A stretch of DNA of 64,000 nucleotides from Salmonella bongori NCTC 12419 (GTDB taxonomy: Bacteria > Pseudomonadota > Gammaproteobacteria > Enterobacterales > Enterobacteriaceae), in the NCBI RefSeq assembly GCF_000252995.1, contig NC_015761.1, positions 1,798,001 to 1,862,000 on the forward strand. The letters are read 5' to 3'. Made by a program: the position numbers and the translations under genes. Positions 34,289-43,029 of the stretch are shown in pieces. Below the pieces are notes generated by a model that saw nothing but the letters and a program-made list of their open reading frames with translations, had not been told where the DNA came from and searched no databases. Position 1 is the first letter of the stretch, and every line of letters starts with the position of its first letter.

Positions 34289-34984
34289 TCATTCTTTGCC
34301 GGGAAGTTTCTTCCACGCCACCTCGTTACGTAAATAAACCGGCTCAGCATGTTCTACAGCAACCGTCTCTCCTGCCGCCAGCTTTTGACTGGCGATGGAC
34401 AGCATATCTTCAGCGACCGGGAGCAATATCTCCCCATCATAAAGCGACAATCCGCAGCCCTGTGCCAGATCGGGCCAGGCAGACCAGCCCGTGCCCACCG
34501 TCGCCCACCTGCCAGAGAGCTGTTGCAGCCGCTCGCCGACCTGCGCCGGCTTCAGCACCGCTTCTGTCGTCTCCCCCTGCCAGATACCCTGCTCATCGCG
34601 CTGGTATTCCGCCCAGTACACTTCGCCCATTCTTGCATCAATGGCGGCAAGCACGCGTGTTGCACCGGTTTTACGCCACGCCCCCTGGGCCATTGTGGCA
34701 AGCGTCGAAATACCAATCATCGGCAGATTTGCCCCCAACGCCAGCCCTTGCGCAATACCGATGCCAATACGCACGCCGGTAAAGCTGCCCGGGCCGCGTC
34801 CAAAGGCTAGCGCATCTATCTCATTGAGCGAGGCACCGCTGGCGGCCAGAATCTCCTGCACCATTGGCAGGATACGTTGAGTGTGTTCTCGTGGACAAAG
34901 CTCAAAATGAGCATTGATAGTACCGTTATTCCACAGGGCGACAGAACAAGCCTCTGTAGCGGTATCGATAGCCAGAATTCGCAT
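34289..34984 (-). CDS. tsaB: tRNA t6A biosynthesis protein TsaB
   Basis: Partner of TsaD and TsaE in making N6-threonylcarbamoyladenosine at A37 of ANN-decoding tRNAs; 231 residues, essential in E. coli. ASKHA-fold N-terminus ILAIDTATEACSVAL and FGRGPGSFTGVRIGIGIAQG are diagnostic. It resembles TsaD but lacks the metal-binding histidines. Lies between yoaA and yeaY on the same strand. Confidence 0.95.
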   Translation of the reverse strand: MRILAIDTATEACSVALWNNGTINAHFELCPREHTQRILPMVQEILAASGASLNEIDALAFGRGPGSFTGVRIGIGIAQGLALGANLPMIGISTLATMAQGAWRKTGATRVLAAIDARMGEVYWAEYQRDEQGIWQGETTEAVLKPAQVGERLQQLSGRWATVGTGWSAWPDLAQGCGLSLYDGEILLPVAEDMLSIASQKLAAGETVAVEHAEPVYLRNEVAWKKLPGKE

Positions 34985-35041
34985 GGGGTTTCGTGCTTAG
35001 ATCAATAAAATAGCGCGTATCTTACCATACTTAGTAACAAA

Positions 35042-36952
35042 TTACTCGGCAGATGGCATCGCAAGAAAGCGAACGACACGGGCGATATCACGCGTGCGCG
35101 GCGCAGGTGGCAAGCTGGCGAGAAATGTGGCGCCATAGGGCCGCATCACCAACCGGTTATCACAAATTACTAACACCCCGCGATCGTCCGCATCGCGAAT
35201 CAGCCGCCCCACGCCCTGCTTCAACGTAATCACCGCATCGGGCAACTGAACATCGTCAAACGGATCGCCGCCGCGTAGACGACAGTCTTCCATTCGCGCT
35301 TTTAACAGCGGGTCGTCCGGGGAGGTAAACGGCAATTTGTCGATAATCACCAAAGATAACGTATCGCCGCGCACGTCCACCCCTTCCCAGAAGCTGCTGG
35401 TGGCGACAAGTAGCGCGTTGCCCGCGCTCACAAATTGCTGTAACAGCTGCCCTTTGCTGGTTTCCCCCTGTAACAACACCGGGAGCGCCATGGTAGCGCG
35501 AAACTGCTCCGCCAGCTCACGCATCATCGCGTGCGACGTGCACAGCATAAAACAACGTCCGTTATTGGCTTCGATAATCGGTCTTAACATTGCCGCCAAC
35601 TGCCGCGCCGCGCCGGGCTGATTGGTTTGCGGCAAATTACGCGGCACGCAGAGTAACGCCTGACGCGTATAGTCAAAGGGGCTGGGCAACAGCATGGATT
35701 CCGCCTGCTCAATCCCCAGACGGGCAGTAAAGTGGTGGAGATCATCATTTACCGACAGCGTGGCTGAGGTAAAAATCCAGCTGCCCGGCTTTTGTTCCAT
35801 CACCTCTTTAAATTTGTCCGCCACGGTGAGGGGCGTCAATGCCAGAGTGAAATGGCGCGAGGTACATTCATACCAGTAGCTGTATCCCGGCTGATTGATC
35901 TCTTTTAAGCGTTTAAGCCGCGCACGATATAGCGTGGCGCGCTCAAAGGCCGCATCCAGCAGCGCCGACCGACCCAGCGACAACTTCGCCACGTCGTAAC
36001 AAAGCTCCAGCGTATCATCCAGCAGTAAAAATGCCCGCTGGATACGTGGGTCGGCCAGCAGTTCACGCAAATTGCCCCGATAGCCAGGCTCCCCCAGTTG
36101 CAGACGAAAATCCTGCGCACTTTGGGCGAGACGGTCGGCGCATTTCTGCAACTGTTGAGTGTCTTTCAGTTCCGTCCGGTAGGCAATGGTGATGTCTTTT
36201 GCTAAATCCAGCAACTGACGGCTGGAGAGCGATTGTCCGAAATACTGGCTGGCGATGTCAGGCAGTTGGTGGGCTTCATCGAAGATCATTACTTCAGCCT
36301 GAGGGATAAGTTCGCCAAACCCGCTCTCTTTTACCACCATATCCGCAAGAAAAAGATGATGGTTCACCACCACCACATCTGCGTCCATCGCTTTTTTACG
36401 CGCTTTCACCACAAAGCACTCTTTGTAAAGCGGACAATCGCTACCAAGACAGTTATCGTTGGTGCTGGTGACCAGCGGCCAGGCCTGGGAATCCTCCGCC
36501 ACGCTAACACAGGTACTGATATCACCATCCAGCGTCTGGTTAGACCAGGAGCGAAGCAATATCACGTCGCTTAATGTTTGTACTGGCAAATCACCGCCGG
36601 CCAGCGCCTGTTGTTCCAGCCGCTCCAGACAAAGGTAATTTGACCGTCCTTTCAACAGTGCCGTTTTACCGGTAAACGCCAGCGCTTTTGCTACCGTGGG
36701 CAGATCGCGACTGTAGAGTTGATCCTGTAGCGCTTTTGATCCGGTCGAAATAATGACTTTTTTCCCGGCGCGCAATGCCGGAGCAAGATAAGCGTAGGTT
36801 TTCCCGGTCCCGGTACCGGCTTCAACGACCAGAGGCTGCGCCTTTTCAATCGCCTCTGTTACCGCAACCGCCATTTGTCGCTGTGGTTCGCGCGGTTTAA
36901 AACCAGTTATCGCTTTAGCCAGTTGGCCATCTGCTGCAAAATCGTCCGTCAC
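35042..36952 (-). CDS. yoaA: DinG/XPD-family helicase YoaA
   Basis: ATP-dependent 5'-3' DNA helicase of 636 residues that works with the polymerase chi subunit HolC in E. coli. Walker A VVEAGTGTGKTYAYLAPAL near residue 42, DEAH box VMIFDEAHQLPD, and helicase C-terminal motifs (LLVATSSFWEGVDVRGDTL and QGVGRLIRDADDRG). Four cysteines, one in NYLCLERL and three in NCLGSDCPLYKEC, bind the expected [4Fe-4S] cluster. Confidence 0.94.
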   Translation of the reverse strand: MTDDFAADGQLAKAITGFKPREPQRQMAVAVTEAIEKAQPLVVEAGTGTGKTYAYLAPALRAGKKVIISTGSKALQDQLYSRDLPTVAKALAFTGKTALLKGRSNYLCLERLEQQALAGGDLPVQTLSDVILLRSWSNQTLDGDISTCVSVAEDSQAWPLVTSTNDNCLGSDCPLYKECFVVKARKKAMDADVVVVNHHLFLADMVVKESGFGELIPQAEVMIFDEAHQLPDIASQYFGQSLSSRQLLDLAKDITIAYRTELKDTQQLQKCADRLAQSAQDFRLQLGEPGYRGNLRELLADPRIQRAFLLLDDTLELCYDVAKLSLGRSALLDAAFERATLYRARLKRLKEINQPGYSYWYECTSRHFTLALTPLTVADKFKEVMEQKPGSWIFTSATLSVNDDLHHFTARLGIEQAESMLLPSPFDYTRQALLCVPRNLPQTNQPGAARQLAAMLRPIIEANNGRCFMLCTSHAMMRELAEQFRATMALPVLLQGETSKGQLLQQFVSAGNALLVATSSFWEGVDVRGDTLSLVIIDKLPFTSPDDPLLKARMEDCRLRGGDPFDDVQLPDAVITLKQGVGRLIRDADDRGVLVICDNRLVMRPYGATFLASLPPAPRTRDIARVVRFLAMPSAE

Positions 36953-37082
36953 ACTGCCCCCTGTTAATTTGCACAGGGATTATGTCAGGGTGAAGAGGCT
37001 TACGCCAGTTGCAGAGGTGACGGCGACGCGACATTATGGCAGTCTTGCGCCATCCAAATGAAAAGTAAATGAGGAATAAATA

Positions 37083-37427
37083 ATGACTATCGTGCGTATT
37101 GATGCCGAAGATCGTTGGTCAGACGTGGTGATCCACAATAATACGTTGTGGTACACCGGCGTACCGGAAAACCTGGACGCCGATGCTTTTGAACAAACGG
37201 TGAATACGCTGGCACAAATTGATGCAGTACTGGAAAAACAGGGCTCCAGTAAATCCCGTATTCTGGACGCCACGATTTTCCTGAGTGATAAAGCGGATTT
37301 TGCCGCCATGAATAAAGCATGGGATGCATGGGTTGTCGCAGGTCATGCGCCGGTACGCTGTACTGTCCAGGCCGGTCTGATGAACCCGAAATATAAAGTT
37401 GAGATTAAGATTGTCGCAGCGGTATAA
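37083..37427 (+). CDS. yoaB: RidA/YjgF family protein YoaB
   Basis: A 114-residue Rid-family protein, probably a trimeric enamine or imine deaminase-like fold. The conserved arginine lies in APVRCTVQAGL and the C-terminal YKVEIKIVAAV is typical. AATGAGGAATAA precedes the ATG. The substrate is unknown. Divergent from yoaA. Confidence 0.92.
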   Translation: MTIVRIDAEDRWSDVVIHNNTLWYTGVPENLDADAFEQTVNTLAQIDAVLEKQGSSKSRILDATIFLSDKADFAAMNKAWDAWVVAGHAPVRCTVQAGLMNPKYKVEIKIVAAV

Positions 37428-37432
37428 ATCCG

Positions 37433-37612
37433 TTATTCATCTTCATCCTCAAACCGCGCCACTATCCGTTCGCCGGTATGGCTGGCGCGAAGTTCATCCG
37501 CCACTTGCGCGATAGCCTGCCCGCTACTCATGCCTTGCGACATCAATTCCTGGATACGTTCTACCGCTTTTTGCTGTTGTTCATGGCTGAGTGAAGGTAA
37601 ACCTGCAAACAT
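37433..37612 (-). CDS. yoaH: UPF0181 small protein YoaH
   Basis: A 59-residue protein starting [20 protein letters not shown] and ending [13 protein letters not shown]. Helical, acidic tail, conserved in enterobacteria; function unknown. Start ATG at 37610-37612 follows AGGAGTTAAT. Its stop is 5 bases from the end of the convergent yoaB. Confidence 0.9.
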
Positions 37613-37692
37613 GATTAACTCCTGTTAAATTGTCAGTGCTAATTATTTCACGCTACCCGGCGGTAAGCCAGTAGTGTCGTAACGAGTCAGGA

Positions 37693-39057
37693 ATGATGAA
37701 GACGTTATCTCCCACTGTTATCACCTTACCCTGGCGTCAGGACGCCGCTGAACACTATTTTGCGCCCATAAGCCAGTTGCCCTGGGCGATGTTGCTGCAT
37801 TCCGGTAATGCCCTTCATCCGTATAATCGCTTTGATATTCTGGTTGCCGATCCCATCACCACCCTGATCACGCGGGCAAAAGACACCACGGTACGCACAG
37901 CTCACAGCACCACCGTCAGCCTCAACGATCCGTTACAGATTTTACAGTCACAGCTGGAGGCGCTGTCTTTTCATCCTCTGCCTGATCCTGACCTACCGTT
38001 CCAGGGCGGCGCGCTGGGTCTGTTTGGTTACGATCTGGGCCGACATTTCGAAGATCTGCCCGCTCTCGCCGCGCAGGACATCGCTTTACCCGATATGGCG
38101 ATCGGCATTTACGACTGGGCGCTCATTGTCGATCACCAAAAACAGGCCGTGTCACTGATAAGCTATCACGATGCAGACGCCCGTTATCGCTGGCTCATTA
38201 GCCAGCGTGCGCCGACCCGGGCGCCCTTTACGCTGACCTCGGCCTGGCAATCCAATATGACGCGCCGCGAGTATGGTGAAAAGTTTCGCCAGGTGCAGGC
38301 CTGGCTGCACAGCGGCGACTGTTACCAGGTCAATCTTGCCCAGCGTTTTCAGGCAAGTTATGAGGGTGATGAGTGGCAAGCTTTCGAACGCCTTAACCGC
38401 GCAAATCGCGCGCCGTTTAGCGCCTTTCTTCGTCTCCGTGACGGCGCCATATTAAGCCTTTCTCCTGAGCGTTTTATCCAGTTGGAGAACGGTCACATCC
38501 AGACACGTCCAATTAAAGGTACGCTTCCACGGCGCCATGAGCTGCAGGCGGATCGCCTGCAAGCACAAAAATTGGCAAACTCGCCGAAAGATCGCGCCGA
38601 AAATCTGATGATCGTCGATCTGATGCGTAACGACATTGGTCGGGTCGCCGTTCCGGGGTCGGTGAGAGTCCCGGAGCTGTTTGTCGTCGAACCGTTTCCC
38701 GCCGTTCACCATCTGGTCAGCACCATTACCGCTCGCTTACCGGACTCGCTTCATGCTACAGACCTGCTGCGTGCCGCCTTTCCCGGCGGTTCCATCACTG
38801 GCGCGCCTAAAGTGCGAGCGATGGAAATTATCGATGAACTGGAGCCGCAGCGACGCAACGCCTGGTGCGGCAGCATTGGCTATCTGAGTTTCTGCGGCAA
38901 CATGGATACCAGTATTACCATTCGAACACTCACCGCGACACAGGGCCAACTCTATTGCTCTGCCGGCGGCGGTATCGTGGCGGATAGCACGGAAGAAGCG
39001 GAATATCAGGAAACCTTTGATAAAGTTAATCGTATCCTGCATCAACTGGAGAATTAA
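37693..39057 (+). CDS. pabB: Aminodeoxychorismate synthase component I
   Basis: With PabA, converts chorismate and glutamine to 4-amino-4-deoxychorismate for folate; 454 residues. The chorismate-binding domain shows YQVNLAQRFQASYEGD, the PIKGT motif (RPIKGTLPR, active-site lysine) and FPGGSITGAPKVRAMEIIDE near the C-terminus. N-terminal tryptophan-binding-type domain precedes it. nudL starts 3 bases after the stop. Confidence 0.96.
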   Translation: MMKTLSPTVITLPWRQDAAEHYFAPISQLPWAMLLHSGNALHPYNRFDILVADPITTLITRAKDTTVRTAHSTTVSLNDPLQILQSQLEALSFHPLPDPDLPFQGGALGLFGYDLGRHFEDLPALAAQDIALPDMAIGIYDWALIVDHQKQAVSLISYHDADARYRWLISQRAPTRAPFTLTSAWQSNMTRREYGEKFRQVQAWLHSGDCYQVNLAQRFQASYEGDEWQAFERLNRANRAPFSAFLRLRDGAILSLSPERFIQLENGHIQTRPIKGTLPRRHELQADRLQAQKLANSPKDRAENLMIVDLMRNDIGRVAVPGSVRVPELFVVEPFPAVHHLVSTITARLPDSLHATDLLRAAFPGGSITGAPKVRAMEIIDELEPQRRNAWCGSIGYLSFCGNMDTSITIRTLTATQGQLYCSAGGGIVADSTEEAEYQETFDKVNRILHQLEN

Positions 39058-39060
39058 TAC

Positions 39061-39639
39061 GTGGATACCAGCCGTCTGACGCTCGATCATTTCTTATCAC
39101 GTTTTCAGCTTCTGCGTCCGCAGATGCCCCATGAAACGTTAAATCAACGCCAGGCCGCCGTACTGATCCCCGTGGTACGCCGTCCCCAACCAGGCCTCCT
39201 GTTGACCCAGCGAGCGATTCATCTGCGCAAACACGCCGGGCAGGTCGCTTTTCCCGGCGGTGCCGTAGACAGTACCGACGCTTCACTTATCGCCGCGGCG
39301 CTTCGTGAAGCACAGGAGGAGGTCGCTATCCCGCCGCAAGCCGTAGAGGTGATTGGCGTCTTACCACCGGTAGACAGCGTGACGGGTTTTCAGGTCACGC
39401 CAGTGGTCGGGATTATTCCGCCAAACTTGCCCTGGCGCGCCAGCGAAGACGAAGTATCTGCGGTTTTTGAAATGCCGCTGGCGCAAGCGTTGCAACTGGG
39501 GCGATATCACCCGCTTGATGTCTACCGCCGCGGCAATTCGCACCGCGTATGGCTCTCCTGGTATGAGCATTATTTCGTCTGGGGCATGACTGCGAGTATT
39601 ATTCGTGAACTGGCGCTGCAAATTGGCATGAAGCCCTGA
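39061..39639 (+). CDS. nudL: Nudix hydrolase, probable CoA pyrophosphatase, GTG start
   Basis: A 192-residue Nudix enzyme. The UPF0035 signature LLTQRAIHLRKHAGQVAFPG directly precedes the Nudix box (GGAVDSTDASLIAAALREAQ then EEV), a combination seen in CoA diphosphatases. The E. coli homologue YeaB can rescue a pdxB block. GTG start at 39061, three bases after pabB, so translational coupling is likely. Confidence 0.93.
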   Translation: MDTSRLTLDHFLSRFQLLRPQMPHETLNQRQAAVLIPVVRRPQPGLLLTQRAIHLRKHAGQVAFPGGAVDSTDASLIAAALREAQEEVAIPPQAVEVIGVLPPVDSVTGFQVTPVVGIIPPNLPWRASEDEVSAVFEMPLAQALQLGRYHPLDVYRRGNSHRVWLSWYEHYFVWGMTASIIRELALQIGMKP

Positions 39640-39906
39640 CTGTACACAACGACATTCACATTGATTGCCTCAAGGCGGTAACAATCGCATCCCCCAGAGA
39701 GGCAGCCTGAAGGATAACGTGTATATACTTAACTTTACGCGCGCAAGACACGACTTGAGATTACTGTCGCAATATTAGTAAAAACGCGGTTACCCATTAG
39801 TTTAATTCATGTGAATAGTTAAGCCGATGGCGGCGTTCCCTCTTACACTATGCGCAGTTATAACATCGTAACCGGAAGCTCCGGTTGCCCTGTCAGGAGT
39901 ATTATC

Positions 39907-41271
39907 GTGATTAGTCTATTCGACATGTTTAAGGTAGGGATTGGTCCCTCCTCTTCCCATACTGTTGGCCCGATGAAGGCCGGTAAACAATTCGTCGATG
40001 ACCTGGTCGAAAAAGGATTACTGGATAACGTTACCCGCGTCGCTGTCGATGTCTACGGCTCGCTGTCGCTGACGGGGAAAGGTCACCATACCGATATCGC
40101 CATTATTATGGGACTGGCGGGAAATGAACCCGCTACCGTGGATATTGATAGCATCCCCGGTTTTATTCGCGACGTTGAAACGCGCGAGCGTCTGCTACTG
40201 GCTCAGGGCCGTCAGGAAGTCGATTTTCCAAAAGATGACGGAATGCGTTTTCATAATGGCAATTTGCCGCTTCATGAAAATGGAATGCAAATCCATGCCT
40301 GGCAGGGTGACACGGTCATTTATAGCAAAACATACTACTCCATCGGCGGGGGCTTTATCGTTGATGAAGCGCATTTCGGTCAGGAAGCGACGAATGAGGT
40401 GACGGTCCCTTATCCGTTTAAGTCGGCGAAAGAAATGCTGGAATATTGCAGCAGTACAGGCCTTTCGCTCTCCGGCATGGTGATGCAAAACGAACTGGCG
40501 CTGCACAGCAAAAAAGAGATTGAAGACTACTTCGGTCATGTCTGGCAAACCATGCAAGCCTGTATCGATCGCGGTATGAATACCGAAGGCGTACTGCCAG
40601 GACCGCTGCGTGTACCGCGCCGCGCTTCTGCACTGCGTCGTATGCTGGTTGCCAGCGATAAGCTTTCCAGCGATCCAATGAATGTCATTGACTGGGTGAA
40701 CATGTTTGCCCTGGCGGTGAACGAAGAAAACGCGGCGGGTGGGCGTGTTGTAACGGCGCCAACCAATGGCGCGTGCGGCATCGTTCCTGCGGTACTGGCT
40801 TATTACGACCATTTTATTGAGTCTGTCAGCCCGGATATTTACACCCGCTACTTCCTGGCGGCTGGCGCTATTGGCGCGCTATATAAGATGAATGCGTCCA
40901 TTTCCGGCGCGGAAGTCGGCTGTCAGGGCGAGGTAGGCGTCGCCTGTTCGATGGCGGCGGCAGGCCTTGCTGAACTGCTGGGCGCCAGCCCGGAACAAGT
41001 TTGCGTCGCGGCTGAAATCGGCATGGAGCATAACCTGGGACTGACCTGCGACCCGGTCGCCGGCCAGGTGCAGGTACCGTGTATTGAGCGTAACGCCATC
41101 GCCTCGGTTAAAGCGATCAACGCCGCGCGTATGGCGATGCGTCGAACCAGCGCGCCGCGCGTCTCGCTGGATAAAGTCATCGAAACGATGTACGAAACCG
41201 GAAAAGATATGAACGCGAAATACCGCGAGACCTCGCGCGGCGGGCTGGCCATTAAGGTCCAGTGTGATTAA
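39907..41271 (+). CDS. sdaA: L-serine deaminase 1, GTG start
   Basis: Iron-sulphur L-serine dehydratase converting serine to pyruvate and ammonia; 454 residues. N-terminal block MISLFDMFKVGIGPSSSHTV with the conserved SSSH motif; cysteines in CDPVAGQVQVPCIERN and an earlier GACGIVPAV block carry the [4Fe-4S] cluster region. The GTG at 39907 follows CAGGAG and matches E. coli; an in-frame ATG at 39850 lies in the leader. Lrp control is expected but no sites were defined. Confidence 0.95.
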   Translation: MISLFDMFKVGIGPSSSHTVGPMKAGKQFVDDLVEKGLLDNVTRVAVDVYGSLSLTGKGHHTDIAIIMGLAGNEPATVDIDSIPGFIRDVETRERLLLAQGRQEVDFPKDDGMRFHNGNLPLHENGMQIHAWQGDTVIYSKTYYSIGGGFIVDEAHFGQEATNEVTVPYPFKSAKEMLEYCSSTGLSLSGMVMQNELALHSKKEIEDYFGHVWQTMQACIDRGMNTEGVLPGPLRVPRRASALRRMLVASDKLSSDPMNVIDWVNMFALAVNEENAAGGRVVTAPTNGACGIVPAVLAYYDHFIESVSPDIYTRYFLAAGAIGALYKMNASISGAEVGCQGEVGVACSMAAAGLAELLGASPEQVCVAAEIGMEHNLGLTCDPVAGQVQVPCIERNAIASVKAINAARMAMRRTSAPRVSLDKVIETMYETGKDMNAKYRETSRGGLAIKVQCD

Positions 41272-41302
41272 ACGCCGCATCGGCTGTTAACGCTCTCCTT
41301 TC

Positions 41303-41330
41303 GCCCATCTGCTACAGATGGGCAAAATTT
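41303..41330 (+). terminator. Terminator of sdaA
   Basis: GCCCATCTG (41303-41311), loop CTA, CAGATGGGC (41315-41323), followed by AAAATTTTTG. Confidence 0.8.
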
Positions 41331-41420
41331 TTGTCTCTTGCTCGTCGACTCCCTGTTTCCCCACTACACTTGCTGTGTCGCGGTTGGCTTTTGTTGCCAA
41401 CGGCTTATTGGGCGGCCCGC

Positions 41421-43019
41421 ATGCAAACAGCACAACGGATCATCAATAACTATCGCCGTAATCGTTTCATTGTTTGCACGATTTGTGCAGTGGTCACGCT
41501 CATTTTTACGCTGAGCATCCGATTTATTTCGGAGCGGAACTTAAATCACCATCGTACAGTCGCGTTTGCAAATCATGCCGTTGACGCGCTGGATAATGTG
41601 CTACATCCTCTACAGGCTGGCCGCAACGTGCTGCTTCCCTTGCTTGAATTGCCATGCGCCAGCGCGCATCTGCCGCTGCGTAAGCAAGCTGCCCGCCTCC
41701 AGACCATTCGTTCTATCGGACTGGTGAAAAACGGAATTCTCTACTGCTCAAGTATTTTTGGCGCCCGCCATGTTCCTGTGCGCCAGCTCCAGCCCGATCT
41801 TCCCGCCGCCGCCGATCTGCTGCTGCTTTCGACGGATCAATCCTTACTCAAGGGAAGCCCTATTCTCATCCAGTGGTATCCTGCTTCCCCGGATGGCCTG
41901 AATGGCGTGATGGAAATCGTCAATATTGACTTGCTGACGACCATGCTACTTGAGCCACAGCAACCGCAGATTACCAACGCCAGTCTGACGGTCGGCAAAC
42001 GGCACCTGTTATATGGCCTGGGTGTGGTCGAGGAGCTTCCGCCATTAAAAGATGAAGAGCGCTACTCGCTCTCATCGCAGCACTTCCCTTTTACTATCAG
42101 CGTCACCGGACCATCGGCGGGCGAACTGGCGTTCAAACATCTGCCGACGCAGCTCCCCCTGGCCGTCTTGCTTAGTCTGTTGATCGGGTATATCGCATGG
42201 CTGGCGACAGCCAGCAGAATGAGCTTTTCCTGGGAGATTAATCTGGCCCTGGCCGAACGGGAGTTTGAGCTATTTTGCCAACCGCTGCTTAATGCGCGGA
42301 CACAGCACTGTACCGGCGTTGAGATCCTGTTACGCTGGAACAATCCGCGCCAGGGCTGGATCTCGCCGGATGTTTTTATCCCCATTGCTGAAGAGCATAA
42401 CCTGATAGCGCCGCTCACCCGCTATGTTATTGCGGAAACCATTCGGCAGCGGCACTACTTCCCTGTGAGTCACCAGTTTCATATCGGCATTAACGTTGCG
42501 GCGAGCCATTTTCGACACGGTGTGCTTCTCCGGGATCTTAATCAGTACTGGTTTAGTGCGGAACCTGTTCAGCAACTGGTGCTGGAGCTCACAGAGCGCG
42601 ACGCGCTGCTTGACGTTGATTATCGACTGAGGCGCGAACTACATTGCAAGGGTGTGAAGTTAGCGATCGATGATTTTGGCACAGGAAACAGCTCACTCTC
42701 CTGGCTGGAGAAGCTACGTCCGGATATTTTGAAAATTGATAAATCCTTTACCGCCGCCATCGGCACCGATGCGGTAAATTCAACCGTGACCGATATTATT
42801 ATCGCACTGGGGCAAAAACTGAATATTGAACTGGTTGCGGAAGGCGTCGAAAGCCAGGAACAGGCACAACATCTGCGCCAGCATGGCGTTCAGACGTTGC
42901 AGGGTTATCTCTATGCGAAACCGATGCCCATTAGCGAATTTCCGCAATGGCTGGCGGGCAGAACGCCGCCGCCCGCCCGGCATAACGGACATATTATGTC
43001 CGCTATGCCGCACTTATAG
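41421..43019 (+). CDS. yoaD: c-di-GMP phosphodiesterase, CSS-EAL type
   Basis: Also called pdeD; 532 residues. An N-terminal membrane helix (IVCTICAVVTLIFTLSI), a periplasmic CSS domain with LPCASAHLPLRKQ and GILYCSSIFG, a second helix near LAVLLSLLIGYIAWLA, then a cytoplasmic EAL domain. The EAL triplet reads EIL (GVEILLRWNNP), as in the E. coli protein. Catalytic blocks ELTERDALL, AIDDFGTGNSSLSWLEKLRP and LKIDKSF are intact, followed by ELVAEGVES. It hydrolyses c-di-GMP under redox control of the CSS cysteines (inferred from family). ATG at 41421 gives the E. coli N-terminus; a 30-residue longer frame is rejected. Confidence 0.93.
   Translation: MQTAQRIINNYRRNRFIVCTICAVVTLIFTLSIRFISERNLNHHRTVAFANHAVDALDNVLHPLQAGRNVLLPLLELPCASAHLPLRKQAARLQTIRSIGLVKNGILYCSSIFGARHVPVRQLQPDLPAAADLLLLSTDQSLLKGSPILIQWYPASPDGLNGVMEIVNIDLLTTMLLEPQQPQITNASLTVGKRHLLYGLGVVEELPPLKDEERYSLSSQHFPFTISVTGPSAGELAFKHLPTQLPLAVLLSLLIGYIAWLATASRMSFSWEINLALAEREFELFCQPLLNARTQHCTGVEILLRWNNPRQGWISPDVFIPIAEEHNLIAPLTRYVIAETIRQRHYFPVSHQFHIGINVAASHFRHGVLLRDLNQYWFSAEPVQQLVLELTERDALLDVDYRLRRELHCKGVKLAIDDFGTGNSSLSWLEKLRPDILKIDKSFTAAIGTDAVNSTVTDIIIALGQKLNIELVAEGVESQEQAQHLRQHGVQTLQGYLYAKPMPISEFPQWLAGRTPPPARHNGHIMSAMPHL
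42979..43009. terminator. Palindrome at the 3' end of yoaD, between convergent genes
   Basis: Outer arms GGCATA and TATGCC and inner arms CGGACATA and TATGTCCG form a long, nearly perfect hairpin inside the last codons of yoaD. With only 10 bases between yoaD and yoaE stops, it may end or stabilise both transcripts. No T-run is present. Confidence 0.4.
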
Positions 43020-43029
43020 CCTGGCGACG

